DNA of 64,000 bases from Bosea sp. Tri-49 (GTDB lineage: Bacteria > Pseudomonadota > Alphaproteobacteria > Rhizobiales > Beijerinckiaceae). A program made the position numbers and the translations under genes. Shown one piece after another: positions 17,693 to 26,932 of the stretch (its first letter is position 1; every line of letters starts with the position of its first letter). Location: NCBI RefSeq assembly GCF_003952665.1, contig NZ_CP017946.1, forward strand, positions 4,338,501-4,402,500, given 5' to 3'. Below the pieces are notes generated by a model. The model saw only the letters and a list, made by a program, of their open reading frames with translations. It had not been told where the DNA came from and did not search any database.

Positions 17693-18771
17693 CGTCCGCC
17701 ATCGAGCAGGCGCCCGACCACCTTGGCGGTATAATCGACCATCGGCACGATGCGGGCGTAGTTCAGCCGGGTCGGGCCGATGATGCCGACGACGCCGACG
17801 ATGCGCTGGCCGCCGTCGCGGAATGGCGCGGCGATGATCGACGAGCCCGACATCGAGAACAGGTTGTTCTCCGAGCCGATGAAGATACGCACGCCGTCGC
17901 CGGCCTCGGCACGCGAGAGCAGATCGATCAGCTCGGTCTGGGTCTCCAGATCGGCGAAGAGCAGGCGGATGCGCTCGAGATCTTCCTGCGCCTTCAAATC
18001 CTCGAGCAGGTTGGCCTGGCCGCGCACGATGAGGTGCCGGTCGCTGGAGGGGCCGGAGCTCGTCGCGATGCCCGTCTCGACCAGCCTGGCGGTCAGTTCG
18101 TCGAGCTCGCGCTCCATCAGCGTGCGGCTGTCGGCGATCTCGCGCCGGAGTTCATCCAGCGTCTTGCCGACGATGCGGGCATTGAGAAAGTTGCCGGCCT
18201 CGACCAGCGCCGAAGCGGGCAACCCCGGCGGCAGCGCCAGGATGCGGTTCTCGACCGTGCCGTCATCGGCGACGAGTACGGCGAGCGCCCGGGCAGCATC
18301 GAGCCGGACGAACTCGATATGGCGCAGGCGGGCATTGGCCTTGGTGGTGACGACGACGCCGGCGCCGCGCGACAGGCCGGAGAGCAAGGCGGACGCCTCG
18401 GTCAGCGTCTGGTCCAGCGAGCGGTTGCTGGCGGCCGCCCTGATCTGCACCTCGATGCGGGATCTTTCGTCCGAGGTGAGATTGCCGACCTCCATCATGC
18501 CGTCGACAAAGAAGCGCAGGCCCCGCTCTGTCGGCAGACGGCCCGCCGACGTATGCGGCGCATAGATCAGCCCGGCCATTTCAAGGTCGGTCATGACATT
18601 GCGCACCGTCGCCGGCGAGAGCGCGACCGGCAGCAGGCGGGCGATATTGCGCGAGCCGACCGGCTCGCCGGTCGTCAGGTAGCCGTCGACAATCTGGCGA
18701 AAGATCTCGCGCGAGCGCTGATCGATCTCGACCAGACCGCCGGGCGATTCCGGGCGGATATGGGCGCTCAT
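17689..18771 (-). CDS. hrcA: HrcA, heat-inducible transcription repressor
   Basis: 360 residues. HrcA represses groESL/dnaK-type operons by binding CIRCE. The N-terminal winged helix shows [30 protein letters not shown] and [30 protein letters not shown], the family signature; the C-terminal inserted dimerisation domain ends [25 protein letters not shown]. The start at 18771 is chosen for the usual length before the HTH; a TTG at 18831 would add 20 residues. No CIRCE is seen upstream. Divergent from rph, as in other Rhizobiales. Confidence 0.95.
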   Translation of the reverse strand: MSAHIRPESPGGLVEIDQRSREIFRQIVDGYLTTGEPVGSRNIARLLPVALSPATVRNVMTDLEMAGLIYAPHTSAGRLPTERGLRFFVDGMMEVGNLTSDERSRIEVQIRAAASNRSLDQTLTEASALLSGLSRGAGVVVTTKANARLRHIEFVRLDAARALAVLVADDGTVENRILALPPGLPASALVEAGNFLNARIVGKTLDELRREIADSRTLMERELDELTARLVETGIATSSGPSSDRHLIVRGQANLLEDLKAQEDLERIRLLFADLETQTELIDLLSRAEAGDGVRIFIGSENNLFSMSGSSIIAAPFRDGGQRIVGVVGIIGPTRLNYARIVPMVDYTAKVVGRLLDGGR

Positions 18772-18907
18772 CGCGGAGTGAACAGCCTCGTGACCATACC
18801 CTATTGTCCCCGGCGCGGGCGGCCGGATCAAGTCCTCATGCCGGCTCGCCTTGCCGCTGTTGCGCTAAGCGCCTACAAGCCGCGAATTCAGAAGACAGGA
18901 TGGCACG

Positions 18908-19624
18908 ATGAGACCCTCGAAGCGCGCAGCCGACGAGATGCGCAAGGTCACGCTGGAACGCGGCGTGGTCCGCTATGCGGAAGGGTCGTGCATGGTAAGC
19001 TTCGGCGAGACCAAGGTGCTTTGCGCCGCCACCGTCGAAGAAAAGGGGCCGCCCTGGTTGCGCGGCACCGGCAAGGGCTGGGTCACAGCCGAATATTCGA
19101 TGCTGCCGCGCGCCACCCATGAGCGCACCCGCCGCGAGGTCACCTCCGGCAAGCCGTCGGGCCGGACGCAGGAGATCCAGCGCCTGGTCGGGCGTTCGCT
19201 TCGCGCCGTGGTCGACCTAACCGCGATCGGCGAGCGCCAGATCGTTGTCGACTGCGACGTGCTCCAGGCCGATGGCGGCACCCGCACCGCCTCGATCACC
19301 GGCGCCTGGGTCGCGCTGCACGACGCGCTGAAATGGATGGAAGGGCGCGGCCTGCTGAAGGGCGCCAATCCGCTGAAGGATCATGTCGCCGCGGTCTCCT
19401 GCGGCATCGTCGCCGGCAATCCCGTCATCGATCTCGACTATGTCGAGGATTCCGGCGCACAGACCGATGCGAATTTCGTCATCACCGGTGCGGGCGGCCT
19501 CGTCGAGGTACAGGGCACCGCCGAGGGCGCTCCCTTCAGCGAGGACGAGCTGATGGCGCTGCTCAAGCTCGCCAAGGGCGGCATCGGCAAGCTGGTCGCC
19601 CTGCAGAAGGCGACGGTGGCCTGA
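18908..19624 (+). CDS. rph: RNase PH
   Basis: 238 residues. Phosphorolytic 3'-5' exoribonuclease that trims tRNA 3' ends. Begins [19 protein letters not shown]; conserved motifs include [61 protein letters not shown] and the phosphate-site region around [20 protein letters not shown]. Heads the rph-rdgB-hemW operon, with a 4-bp gap to rdgB. Confidence 0.97.
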   Translation: MRPSKRAADEMRKVTLERGVVRYAEGSCMVSFGETKVLCAATVEEKGPPWLRGTGKGWVTAEYSMLPRATHERTRREVTSGKPSGRTQEIQRLVGRSLRAVVDLTAIGERQIVVDCDVLQADGGTRTASITGAWVALHDALKWMEGRGLLKGANPLKDHVAAVSCGIVAGNPVIDLDYVEDSGAQTDANFVITGAGGLVEVQGTAEGAPFSEDELMALLKLAKGGIGKLVALQKATVA

Positions 19625-19628
19625 CGTC

Positions 19629-20276
19629 ATGAGTGCGAACCGCCTCCTCACCGGCAAGGTCGTGATCGCGACCCACAACCAGGGCAAATTGCGCGAGATG
19701 CGTGAGCTTCTGGCGCCCTATGGGGTTGAGTTGGTCTCGGCCGGCGAGCTCGGCCTGCCGGAGCCCGACGAGAACGGCCACATGTTCGCCGAGAACGCCG
19801 CGATCAAGGCAGTGGCGGCGGCAGAAGCCTCCGGCCTGCCGGCGCTCGCCGACGATTCCGGCGTCTGCATCGATGCGCTGGACGGTGCCCCCGGCCTGTT
19901 CTCGGCCAACTGGGCCGGGCCGGGCAGGGATTTCGCCCCGGCGCTGGCCAGGGTCCAGATGGAGCTCGACAAGCGCGGTGCGACCACGCCCGAGCAGCGC
20001 AAGGCGCATTTCGTCTCCGCGCTGGTGATCGCCTGGCCGGACGGGCATCAGGAACTGTTCGAGGGGCGCGTCTTCGGCACGATCGTCGATGCACCGCGCG
20101 GGTTGTCCGGCTTCGGCTACGACCCGATCTTCCAACCGACCGGTTATGCCAAGACCTTTGGAGAGATGAGCGCGCAGGAGAAGCACGGCATTCCCCAGGA
20201 CGGCTCGCCCGGCCTGTCGCACCGGGCCCGCGCCTTCCATGTGTTGGCTGCCGCCTGCCTGAGGCAGCCCGCTTGA
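19629..20276 (+). CDS. rdgB: RdgB/Ham1, dITP/XTP pyrophosphatase
   Basis: 215 residues. Hydrolyses non-canonical purine triphosphates to prevent their incorporation into DNA. Diagnostic segments: VIATHNQGKLREMRELL, the catalytic ENAAIKAVAAAEASGLPALADDSG, and the C-terminal FGYDPIFQPTGYAKTFGEM and SHRARAF motifs. Overlaps hemW by 4 bp and follows rph. Confidence 0.96.
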   Translation: MSANRLLTGKVVIATHNQGKLREMRELLAPYGVELVSAGELGLPEPDENGHMFAENAAIKAVAAAEASGLPALADDSGVCIDALDGAPGLFSANWAGPGRDFAPALARVQMELDKRGATTPEQRKAHFVSALVIAWPDGHQELFEGRVFGTIVDAPRGLSGFGYDPIFQPTGYAKTFGEMSAQEKHGIPQDGSPGLSHRARAFHVLAAACLRQPA

Positions 20277-21475
20277 GCCCTCCGGCCGCCCTTGCCGCGC
20301 GGCCCGGCGTGCCGGCGCATCCGACCGCGGATGCCGGCTTCGCCGTCTATGTGCATTGGCCGTTCTGCCTGGCTAAATGCCCCTATTGCGACTTCAACTC
20401 TCATGTCCGGCATCAGCCTCCGGATCAGGCGCGCTATATCGCAGCTTTCCGCCGCGAGATCGCCCAGCGGGCGCAGCTCGCGCCAGGGCGCACGGTGTCC
20501 TCGATCTTCTTCGGCGGCGGCACGCCTTCGCTGATGGAAGGCGCGACCGTCGGCGCGATCCTCGATGCGATCGGCGAGCACTGGGCCGTCGATCCCAATT
20601 GCGAGGTCTCGCTGGAAGCCAATCCGACCAGCGTCGAGGCCGGGCGCTTCCGCGATTTCCGCGCGGCCGGCGTCAACCGCGTCTCGCTCGGCGTGCAGGC
20701 ACTGAACGATGCCGACCTGAAAGCCCTTGGCCGGATGCATTCGGCGCAGGAAGCACTCGATGCGGTTGCGATCGCGCGCCGCTATTTCGAGCGTTACTCC
20801 TTCGACCTGATCTATGCCCGTTCGCCGGAGCAGACGCCGGCGTTCTGGCAGGCCGAGCTCGAACTCGCGATCAGCCACGCCGCCGAGCATCTCTCGCTCT
20901 ACCAGCTCACCATCGAGCCCGGCACGGCCTTCGAGCAGCTCTACAAGGCCGGCAAGCTCGCCATTCCCGACCCCGATGCGGGGGCCGCGCTCTACGAGTT
21001 GACGCAGGAGATCACGGCCAAGCATGGCCTGCCGGTCTACGAGATATCGAACCATGCCCGGCCGGGCGCGGAATGCCGGCACAATCTGGTCTACTGGCAC
21101 TATGGCGAATATGCCGGGATCGGCCCGGGCGCCCATGGCCGGCTGGTGACCGCCGATGGTCGCTATGCCCAATCGACCGAGAAACGTCCCGAAACCTGGC
21201 TGGAGCGGATCGAGGCCGGCACCGGCGCACTGGTCGAGAACGAGCGTCTCTCGGCCGAGGCACAGGGTGACGAATACCTGCTGATGGGCCTTAGACTGAT
21301 CGAAGGCATCGATCTCGACGTGTTCGAGGGGCTCGCCGGCCGGAAGCTCAACGGGAACCGGATCGGCAGCCTAATCGCCGAAGGCTTCCTCACCCGCAAG
21401 CCGAATGGCCGGCTCGCCGCGACGCCGGAAGGCGCATTGCTGCTCGACGCGCTCGTCGCCGATCTGGCGGCCTGA
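20273..21475 (+). CDS. hemW: HemW-like radical SAM heme chaperone
   Basis: 400 residues. Radical-SAM protein related to HemN. The 4Fe-4S motif CLAKCPYC (CxxxCxxC followed by DF rather than the HemN spacing) lies near residue 37; FFGGGTPSLM and the HemW C-terminal domain (GEYAGIGPGAHGRL, LLMGLRLIEGIDL) follow. HemW delivers heme to proteins rather than oxidising coproporphyrinogen. TTG start overlapping the rdgB stop by 4 bp. Confidence 0.93.
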   Translation: MSPPAALAARPGVPAHPTADAGFAVYVHWPFCLAKCPYCDFNSHVRHQPPDQARYIAAFRREIAQRAQLAPGRTVSSIFFGGGTPSLMEGATVGAILDAIGEHWAVDPNCEVSLEANPTSVEAGRFRDFRAAGVNRVSLGVQALNDADLKALGRMHSAQEALDAVAIARRYFERYSFDLIYARSPEQTPAFWQAELELAISHAAEHLSLYQLTIEPGTAFEQLYKAGKLAIPDPDAGAALYELTQEITAKHGLPVYEISNHARPGAECRHNLVYWHYGEYAGIGPGAHGRLVTADGRYAQSTEKRPETWLERIEAGTGALVENERLSAEAQGDEYLLMGLRLIEGIDLDVFEGLAGRKLNGNRIGSLIAEGFLTRKPNGRLAATPEGALLLDALVADLAA

Positions 21476-21535
21476 GGACGGATCGCGGCGCCGATCTCCG
21501 GACTCGATATCATTAAACCGATTTAGGTCGATGAG

Positions 21536-21557
21536 AAGCCCTGCTCGGACAGGGCTT
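21536..21557 (+). terminator. stem-loop downstream of hemW
   Basis: AAGCCCTG and CAGGGCTT form an 8-bp stem with a CTCGGA loop, 60 bp after hemW. There is no clear T tail on the plus strand, so it is only a candidate terminator or 3'-end protector for the rph-rdgB-hemW transcript. The rest of the 180-bp spacer before the next gene shows no feature I can name, apart from a GACTC methylation site at 21500. Confidence 0.4.
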
Positions 21558-21655
21558 GCCATGACGAAACGTCAGCTTGCCGCCACGTCACCGCCGCAAT
21601 CAGCGCTCCCGATGCTAACCGCAAGGACGGGACAGTCCGGCTCAGGGAGGTCACG

Positions 21656-22879
21656 ATGCAGCAGAACAAGATCGACGAAACGCGCCCGGCGCTGTCGCGC
21701 CGCCGCTTGTTGCAGGTCGCGGGGGCAGGCGCGCTTGCCGCTGCCGCCGACACGGCCTTGGCGCAAGCCCCGGCGGCCCGCCCCGGGCCGCCGAGCACGA
21801 TCACCAGCCCGCCGCGCGATTTCAGCCGCGGTGGCGCGCCTACCACCTATTTCTGGGATCCAGATGTCATCGCGGTCGATCCGGCCTTCGAGGGCCTGGC
21901 CCAGCCCAATGCGCCGATCCAGCGGCTCTGGACCGGCGCGCTCTGGGCAGAAGGGCCGGCCTGGAACGCGCAGGGGCGCTACCTCGTTTGGAGCGACATC
22001 CCGAACAACCGGCAATTGCGCTGGCTCGAGGACGATGGCCGCGTCAGCGTCTTCCGGACGCCCTCGGGCAACAGCAACGGCAACAGTTTCGACTTCCAGG
22101 GCCGGCAGCTCTCCTGCGAGCATCTGAACCGCCGCGTCGTGCGCTATGAACTCGACGGCTCGGTGACGATCCTCGCCGACAAGTTCGACGGCAAGCGGCT
22201 GAACTCGCCCAACGACGTCGTCCAGCATCCTGACGGCAGCTACTGGTTCACCGATCCGCCCTATGGCGGCCAGCTCTATGAGGGCGCGCCCGACGCGGCC
22301 GGCGGGCCGAGCAATGCGAGCGGCAAGGTCAATCCCCGGCTCGGCCAGCCACCCGAGATCGGCTTTTACAAGCGCGAACTGCCGACGAACTGCTACCGCA
22401 TCGATCCGAGCGGCCGGGTCGACCTCGTCGTCACCGAGCAACAGGTGCCCGACCCGAACGGCCTGTGCTTCTCGCCGGACTTCAAGAAGCTCTATGTCGC
22501 CTCGACCGGCAAGGGTCCGGGCGATACCGGTCCCGGCGGTAAGGGCGACATCCATGTCTTCGACGTTGGTACCGACAATAAGCTCTCGAACGGCAAGCTG
22601 TTCGCGGACTGCATGGTCGACGGGGTGAAATGCGGGCCGGACGGGCTGCGCTGCGATGTGCAGGGCAATCTCTGGGCATCCAGCAATGCCGGCCGTGCCG
22701 TCGGCTACAATGGCGTGCTCTGCTTCAACCCCGAGGGCAAGCTGATCGGCCGTATCCGCCTGCCGGAGGTCTGCGGGAATGTCTGCTTCGGCGGACCAAA
22801 GCGCAACCGGCTGTTCATGGCGGCGAGCCAGTCGCTCTACGCGGTCTATCTCGGCACGCAAGGCGCCGGGCCAGCCTGA
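21656..22879 (+). CDS. SMP-30/gluconolactonase/LRE family protein, Tat-exported
   Basis: 407 residues. The N-terminus bears a twin-arginine signal (LSRRRLLQVAGAGALAAAAD) and likely cleaves near ALAQ. The rest is a six-bladed beta-propeller of the SMP-30 family: LWAEGPAWNAQGRYLVWSDI, LNSPNDVVQHPDGSYWFTDP and VPDPNGLCFSPDFKKLYVAS are the metal-site blades with conserved Glu, Asn and Asp. Family members are calcium- or zinc-dependent lactonases; this one would act in the periplasm. The sugar lactone is not predictable. Convergent with the TsaE-fusion gene, 7 bp away. Confidence 0.88.
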   Translation: MQQNKIDETRPALSRRRLLQVAGAGALAAAADTALAQAPAARPGPPSTITSPPRDFSRGGAPTTYFWDPDVIAVDPAFEGLAQPNAPIQRLWTGALWAEGPAWNAQGRYLVWSDIPNNRQLRWLEDDGRVSVFRTPSGNSNGNSFDFQGRQLSCEHLNRRVVRYELDGSVTILADKFDGKRLNSPNDVVQHPDGSYWFTDPPYGGQLYEGAPDAAGGPSNASGKVNPRLGQPPEIGFYKRELPTNCYRIDPSGRVDLVVTEQQVPDPNGLCFSPDFKKLYVASTGKGPGDTGPGGKGDIHVFDVGTDNKLSNGKLFADCMVDGVKCGPDGLRCDVQGNLWASSNAGRAVGYNGVLCFNPEGKLIGRIRLPEVCGNVCFGGPKRNRLFMAASQSLYAVYLGTQGAGPA

Positions 22880-22886
22880 AGCCGGC

Positions 22887-24491
22887 TCAGGCCTCGTCCT
22901 GCTTGGGCCGATCCTGCTCCGCAGGGTCGGCCTCCGTCTCCGGCTTCGGCTGATCCGCATAGAGCTTGGGCAGGTAGGTCTCGTACCAGGACTTGAGCTC
23001 GGCAAGGGCCGGATGCTCGAGATTGCGGCGCAGATAGGCCTCGATCCGAGGCAAATGCTTGAGATAGCCCGGCTTGCCGTCGCGCCGGTCGAGCCGCGCG
23101 AAGATGCCGGCGATCTTGGCGTTGCGTTGCGCGCCGAGGATCGCATAGGCGCGGGCAAAGCCCGGCAGGTCGAAGCCTGGATCGGTGCCGCGCCGCGCCC
23201 CGGCATAGGCGGCGAGCAGTCGCAATTCCAGCGCTGCCGGCACATCGACGCGGGCATCCTGCCCGAGCGCGACGAGGTCATAGCCGGGGTGCCCGAGCAC
23301 CGCGTCCTGGAAATCGATCAGGCCGAGCCTGGCATGACCAACACGCTCGGGCAGCCAGAGTAGGTTCGGCGAATGATAGTCGCGCAGCGTCCAGGTCGCC
23401 GGCGTCTCGAAAAGCTCGTCGAACAGCTTGTCCCAGATGCGGCTGAACTCGGCTCGCGTCACCGCCGGCAAGGTCACGCCGGCGATATGCGGGGCATACC
23501 AGTCGAGCACCAGCTCTGTCTCGATTGCGAGCGCCTCGCGGTCGTAGTCCGGCAGAACATGGTCGCGGCCTTCCGCCACCGGCAGGATCGTCGGCAAAGC
23601 ATGCCGGTGCAGCTCGGCGAGAAGGCGGGCGGCGGCCTCGTAACGCTCGGGGATCGGGCCGTCTTCGCCGACGACCGGCTCGGAGCCGAGATCCTCGATC
23701 AGCAGCAGGCCAGTGACGAGGTCCTGCGCCAGGATCGCCGGCGCGGAGAGGCCGAGCGAACGCAAACCCTTGTCCATGGCGACGAAGGCGTCGACGGTCT
23801 CGGCGAGATGGGCGATGGCGCTATAGGGCTTGCCCTGGCGGATCGCCGGCCCGTCGGCCCGCGGCGGCGAGATCATCAGGATGGCGGTCTCGCCCGAGGG
23901 CCTGATCAGGCGCTCATAAGCACGGCTCGAGGCATCTCCGAGCATGAACTCGCGCCGCGCCTCGCTCCAGCCGGCCTCGTCGATCAGCTGCCGCGCGCCG
24001 ATGGCGAGCGACAGCCGCTGGCGCCAGAGCACGCCGCCGGAGAGCGTCGCGATCCTGCCCTGCTCGGGGTTCTCGGGATCGACCTCGAGCACAATGTCGA
24101 GCCGCCGGCCCGCCGGCAGGCGCGTGCCGGCGCGGTCCGGCCATTCGACGATCGTGATCGCGAGATCGAGATCCTCGACCAGGCCGATATCGTCGAGCTC
24201 GTCGGAACTGCGGACGCGGTAGAGATCCGCGTGCAGCAGGAGCCCGGGCGGGCTGTCATAGCTCTGTACCAAAGTGAAGGTCGGGCTCGGCGCTTCCAAA
24301 GCGGGATCACCGGTGAGGCGGCGCAGCATGGCGCGGGCCAGTAGCGACTTGCCGGCGCCGAGATGGCCCGAGAGCGCGACGATGTCGCCAGTCTTGAGAA
24401 TGTCGGCGATATCCTGAGCCAGCCGCACCGTCGCGGCCTCGGTCGACAGGACAACAACATGGCTGCCCGTCCGCGCGGCCTCGTCGCTCAT
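22887..24491 (-). CDS. TsaE-AmgK fusion: tRNA t6A ATPase subunit fused to sugar (anomeric) kinase
   Basis: 534 residues in two domains. Residues about 15-150 are TsaE: P-loop SGHLGAGKSLLARAMLRRL, APSPTFTLVQSY, HADLYR and VEWPDRAG. TsaE drives the t6A37 tRNA-modification cycle with TsaB and TsaD. Residues about 175-510 are a phosphotransferase resembling AmgK, the N-acetylmuramate/N-acetylglucosamine anomeric kinase of peptidoglycan recycling, with LRDYHSPNLLWLP as catalytic loop and GLIDFQDAVLGHPGYDLVAL as metal site. The acidic tail (PKPETEADPAEQDRPKQDEA) is unstructured. The gene starts 4 bp inside the divL stop. In many Rhizobiales murU follows; here the neighbour is an unrelated convergent gene. 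Confidence 0.88.
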   Translation of the reverse strand: MSDEAARTGSHVVVLSTEAATVRLAQDIADILKTGDIVALSGHLGAGKSLLARAMLRRLTGDPALEAPSPTFTLVQSYDSPPGLLLHADLYRVRSSDELDDIGLVEDLDLAITIVEWPDRAGTRLPAGRRLDIVLEVDPENPEQGRIATLSGGVLWRQRLSLAIGARQLIDEAGWSEARREFMLGDASSRAYERLIRPSGETAILMISPPRADGPAIRQGKPYSAIAHLAETVDAFVAMDKGLRSLGLSAPAILAQDLVTGLLLIEDLGSEPVVGEDGPIPERYEAAARLLAELHRHALPTILPVAEGRDHVLPDYDREALAIETELVLDWYAPHIAGVTLPAVTRAEFSRIWDKLFDELFETPATWTLRDYHSPNLLWLPERVGHARLGLIDFQDAVLGHPGYDLVALGQDARVDVPAALELRLLAAYAGARRGTDPGFDLPGFARAYAILGAQRNAKIAGIFARLDRRDGKPGYLKHLPRIEAYLRRNLEHPALAELKSWYETYLPKLYADQPKPETEADPAEQDRPKQDEA

Positions 24492-26932
24492 TCCGCCGCA
24501 TCCGAGATGCGCATGCCTTCAGGCGGAAAGACCGCGGTGACACGCGTGCCCTGACCGAGGGCGGAGTCGAGCTCGACGCGGCCGCCATGCAATTCGACGA
24601 TCGAGCGCACCATCGACAGGCCAAGCCCGACGCCGCGATGGCGCGATCCCAGCGAATGGCTCTCGAAACGGTCGAACACCTTCTCCTTGACCTCGTCCGG
24701 GATGCCGCGGCCCTCGTCGGCGACGGTGATCCGAATCTCGCCGCCTATCCGGCCGGCGCTGACGCGGATGGTCTGGCCCGGCTGGGAGAAGCCGATCGCG
24801 TTCGAGAGCAGGTTGAACAGGATCTGGCGCAGGCGCTTGGGATCGGCGCGCAGCGGCCCGGTCTGGGGGGCGATGTCGACCTGGAGCCTGAGCTTGCTGT
24901 CGGTGAGGCGGTCCTGCAGCCCGGTCGCAGCCTGGGCGATGCTCTTGGCGACGTCGACCTCCTCGAGATCGAGCGCGAGCGCACCATTGTCGATCGAGGC
25001 GAGATCAAGAATGTCGTTGATGATGGCAAGCAGCGCCCCGGAGGAGCGGACAATATGGCCGGAATAGTCGCGCTGCTTGTCGTTCAGCGGGCCGACCGTC
25101 TCCTCGCCAAGCAATTGGGCGAAGCCGATGATGTTGGTCAGCGGCGAGCGCAATTCGTAGGAAACGTGATGGACAAACTCTTCGCGCAGCCGCGAGGCGC
25201 GCTCCAAGGCGTCGTTGCGTTCGGTCAGCGCCCGCTCGACGTTCACGCCGGCGGTGACATCGGCGAAGGTGATCAGCGTTGCGCCATCGGGCAGCGGCGC
25301 GGCGGTGCAGTCGAGCACCATGCCGTCGCGGCGCTCCATATGGCAGCGATAATCCTCGCGCGCATCGCGCACGCCAGCGACCGCGCTGCGGATCTCAGTC
25401 CAGACTGCATCGTCCGGGAAGAGCGGTCGGCTCAAGCTGACAACCTCGTCGATATGCGGCGCAGACGCGGCGCGCTCGGGCGAGAGCTTCCAGAGCTGAG
25501 CGAAGGCGGGGTTGGAGAGCTTGAGGCGGCCATCCGAGCCGAACACGGCGACGCCTTCGCGCAATGAATCGAGCGTCTCGCGCTGGGTGCGCGAGAGGGC
25601 GTTGAAGCGCGATTCCAGGGTGAAGCGCTCGGTCTCGTCATCGAAGAGATAGGTGACGCCGCCCTGCGGATTCGGGCTGGCAACGACATGGATGGTACGG
25701 CCATCGGGCAGATACCACCAATCCTCGCTGGCGCGCGTCGCGGTGTAGGCGGCGTGCACCTGCGCCTTCCAGGTCCGGTAGTCGCCGAGCTCGGGCAGGC
25801 GGCGCTCGGTGCGCAGGCGATCAAGGATTTCGCCGTCGCCCGGAGCGCTGTCGAGGAAGCCGGGATCGAGCGACCAGAGCGCTTCGTAGCCGCTATTGCG
25901 ATAGACTAGACGCTGCGAGGCGTCGAAGACGGCGACGCCGGTTTTCAGCCGGTCCAGCGTGCGCACATGCGCATCCATCTGACGCTGCAGATCGGCGCGG
26001 ACCGCCTCCAGCTCGCTCATGTCGGTGGCGATGCCGGCATAACCCGAGGGCGTTGGTGTTTCCAGGATATCGACGATCCGGCGCTGGCCAGCCATGACGA
26101 CGGGTGCGCGCAGCTGGAAGACGCGGCCATCCTTGCGGGCCTTCGTGGCCGCCTCGCGCTCGCTGCGATCGAAGAGCTCAAGCCCAGCCTTGACCACCTG
26201 CTGGCCATCTGCGGCTTCGACCGCCCGAGCGTAAGCCCCATTGACCCAGGTCAGGCGACCATCGGTGGCGCGCGTCCAGACCGGCTGCGGCACGCCGGCG
26301 AGCAAGCTCGTCAACGCGGCATGGTCACTGGCGAGTTTGCCGAGTTCATCCTCGAGCGCCAGCGCCCGGGCGCGCTCACCGTCGACCTCGCGCAGGCGGA
26401 TCACGGCGCGGCCAACCACGGGCCGACCCTCGGCGTCGACATAGCGTCCGATCTTGGCCTTGAAGGTGAAGGCAAAGGCTTCGCCATGCTCCTTGAGAGC
26501 TTCCGTCGCGAGTTCGAGCCGCTTCGCGTCGGCCGGCGGGGCCCAGGTGCCATAGGCCAGCGCCGGAGCGGACCCGCCAATGCCGAGAAAGCCGCTATCG
26601 CCCTCGATCACCGGGCTCGCCTTCGGGCCGTTCCAGCTCAGCACGACCTGTCGATCCGCCGCAAGCAGTGCGCCGAGGCGCTCCTGGTGGCCACGCGTCG
26701 CCTCTAGACCAGCAGCGAGCTCGCCTTCCCGCCGGGTCCAGCGCGAGCGCTCGCGGACGTAGAGAACCGAGGTGGTCGTGGCGAAGACCACAAGTCCGAC
26801 GAAGATCAGCGAGAGACCACCGGCGTTGAGCCACTCGGCTCGCACGGGCAGGATGGCCTCGACCTGAGCGAGGGCGGGGGCCGGCGCTACGCCGGCAAGA
26901 CCCGGCAGGAGAAAGCGGACCGCTCCGTTCAT
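24488..26932 (-). CDS. divL: DivL-like sensor pseudokinase with PAS domains and Tyr in place of His
   Basis: About 814 residues. An N-terminal signal/TM pair (VRFLLPGLAGVAPAPALA and LSLIFVGLVVFATTTSVLYV) anchors it in the membrane. About four PAS-like domains follow (200-570), then a DHp/HATPase module. The H-box reads FVHHVSYELRSPLTNIIGF: the normally phosphorylated His is Tyr, the hallmark of DivL. ATP-binding motifs are intact (NLLSNAIGF, ADEGRGIPDEV, GVGLGLSMVRSIVELHGG). In Caulobacter DivL binds DivK and regulates the CckA-CtrA phosphorelay, mainly by protein contact. The start at 26932 is preceded by GGGCGGGAG; the upstream promoter region has cell-cycle motifs. The TsaE-AmgK gene overlaps the 3' end by 4 bp. 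Confidence 0.9.
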   Translation of the reverse strand: MNGAVRFLLPGLAGVAPAPALAQVEAILPVRAEWLNAGGLSLIFVGLVVFATTTSVLYVRERSRWTRREGELAAGLEATRGHQERLGALLAADRQVVLSWNGPKASPVIEGDSGFLGIGGSAPALAYGTWAPPADAKRLELATEALKEHGEAFAFTFKAKIGRYVDAEGRPVVGRAVIRLREVDGERARALALEDELGKLASDHAALTSLLAGVPQPVWTRATDGRLTWVNGAYARAVEAADGQQVVKAGLELFDRSEREAATKARKDGRVFQLRAPVVMAGQRRIVDILETPTPSGYAGIATDMSELEAVRADLQRQMDAHVRTLDRLKTGVAVFDASQRLVYRNSGYEALWSLDPGFLDSAPGDGEILDRLRTERRLPELGDYRTWKAQVHAAYTATRASEDWWYLPDGRTIHVVASPNPQGGVTYLFDDETERFTLESRFNALSRTQRETLDSLREGVAVFGSDGRLKLSNPAFAQLWKLSPERAASAPHIDEVVSLSRPLFPDDAVWTEIRSAVAGVRDAREDYRCHMERRDGMVLDCTAAPLPDGATLITFADVTAGVNVERALTERNDALERASRLREEFVHHVSYELRSPLTNIIGFAQLLGEETVGPLNDKQRDYSGHIVRSSGALLAIINDILDLASIDNGALALDLEEVDVAKSIAQAATGLQDRLTDSKLRLQVDIAPQTGPLRADPKRLRQILFNLLSNAIGFSQPGQTIRVSAGRIGGEIRITVADEGRGIPDEVKEKVFDRFESHSLGSRHRGVGLGLSMVRSIVELHGGRVELDSALGQGTRVTAVFPPEGMRISDAAE

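Noticed and set aside
18772..18907. CIRCE element between hrcA and rph
   Set aside because: No TTAGCACTC-N9-GAGTGCTAA or near match found.
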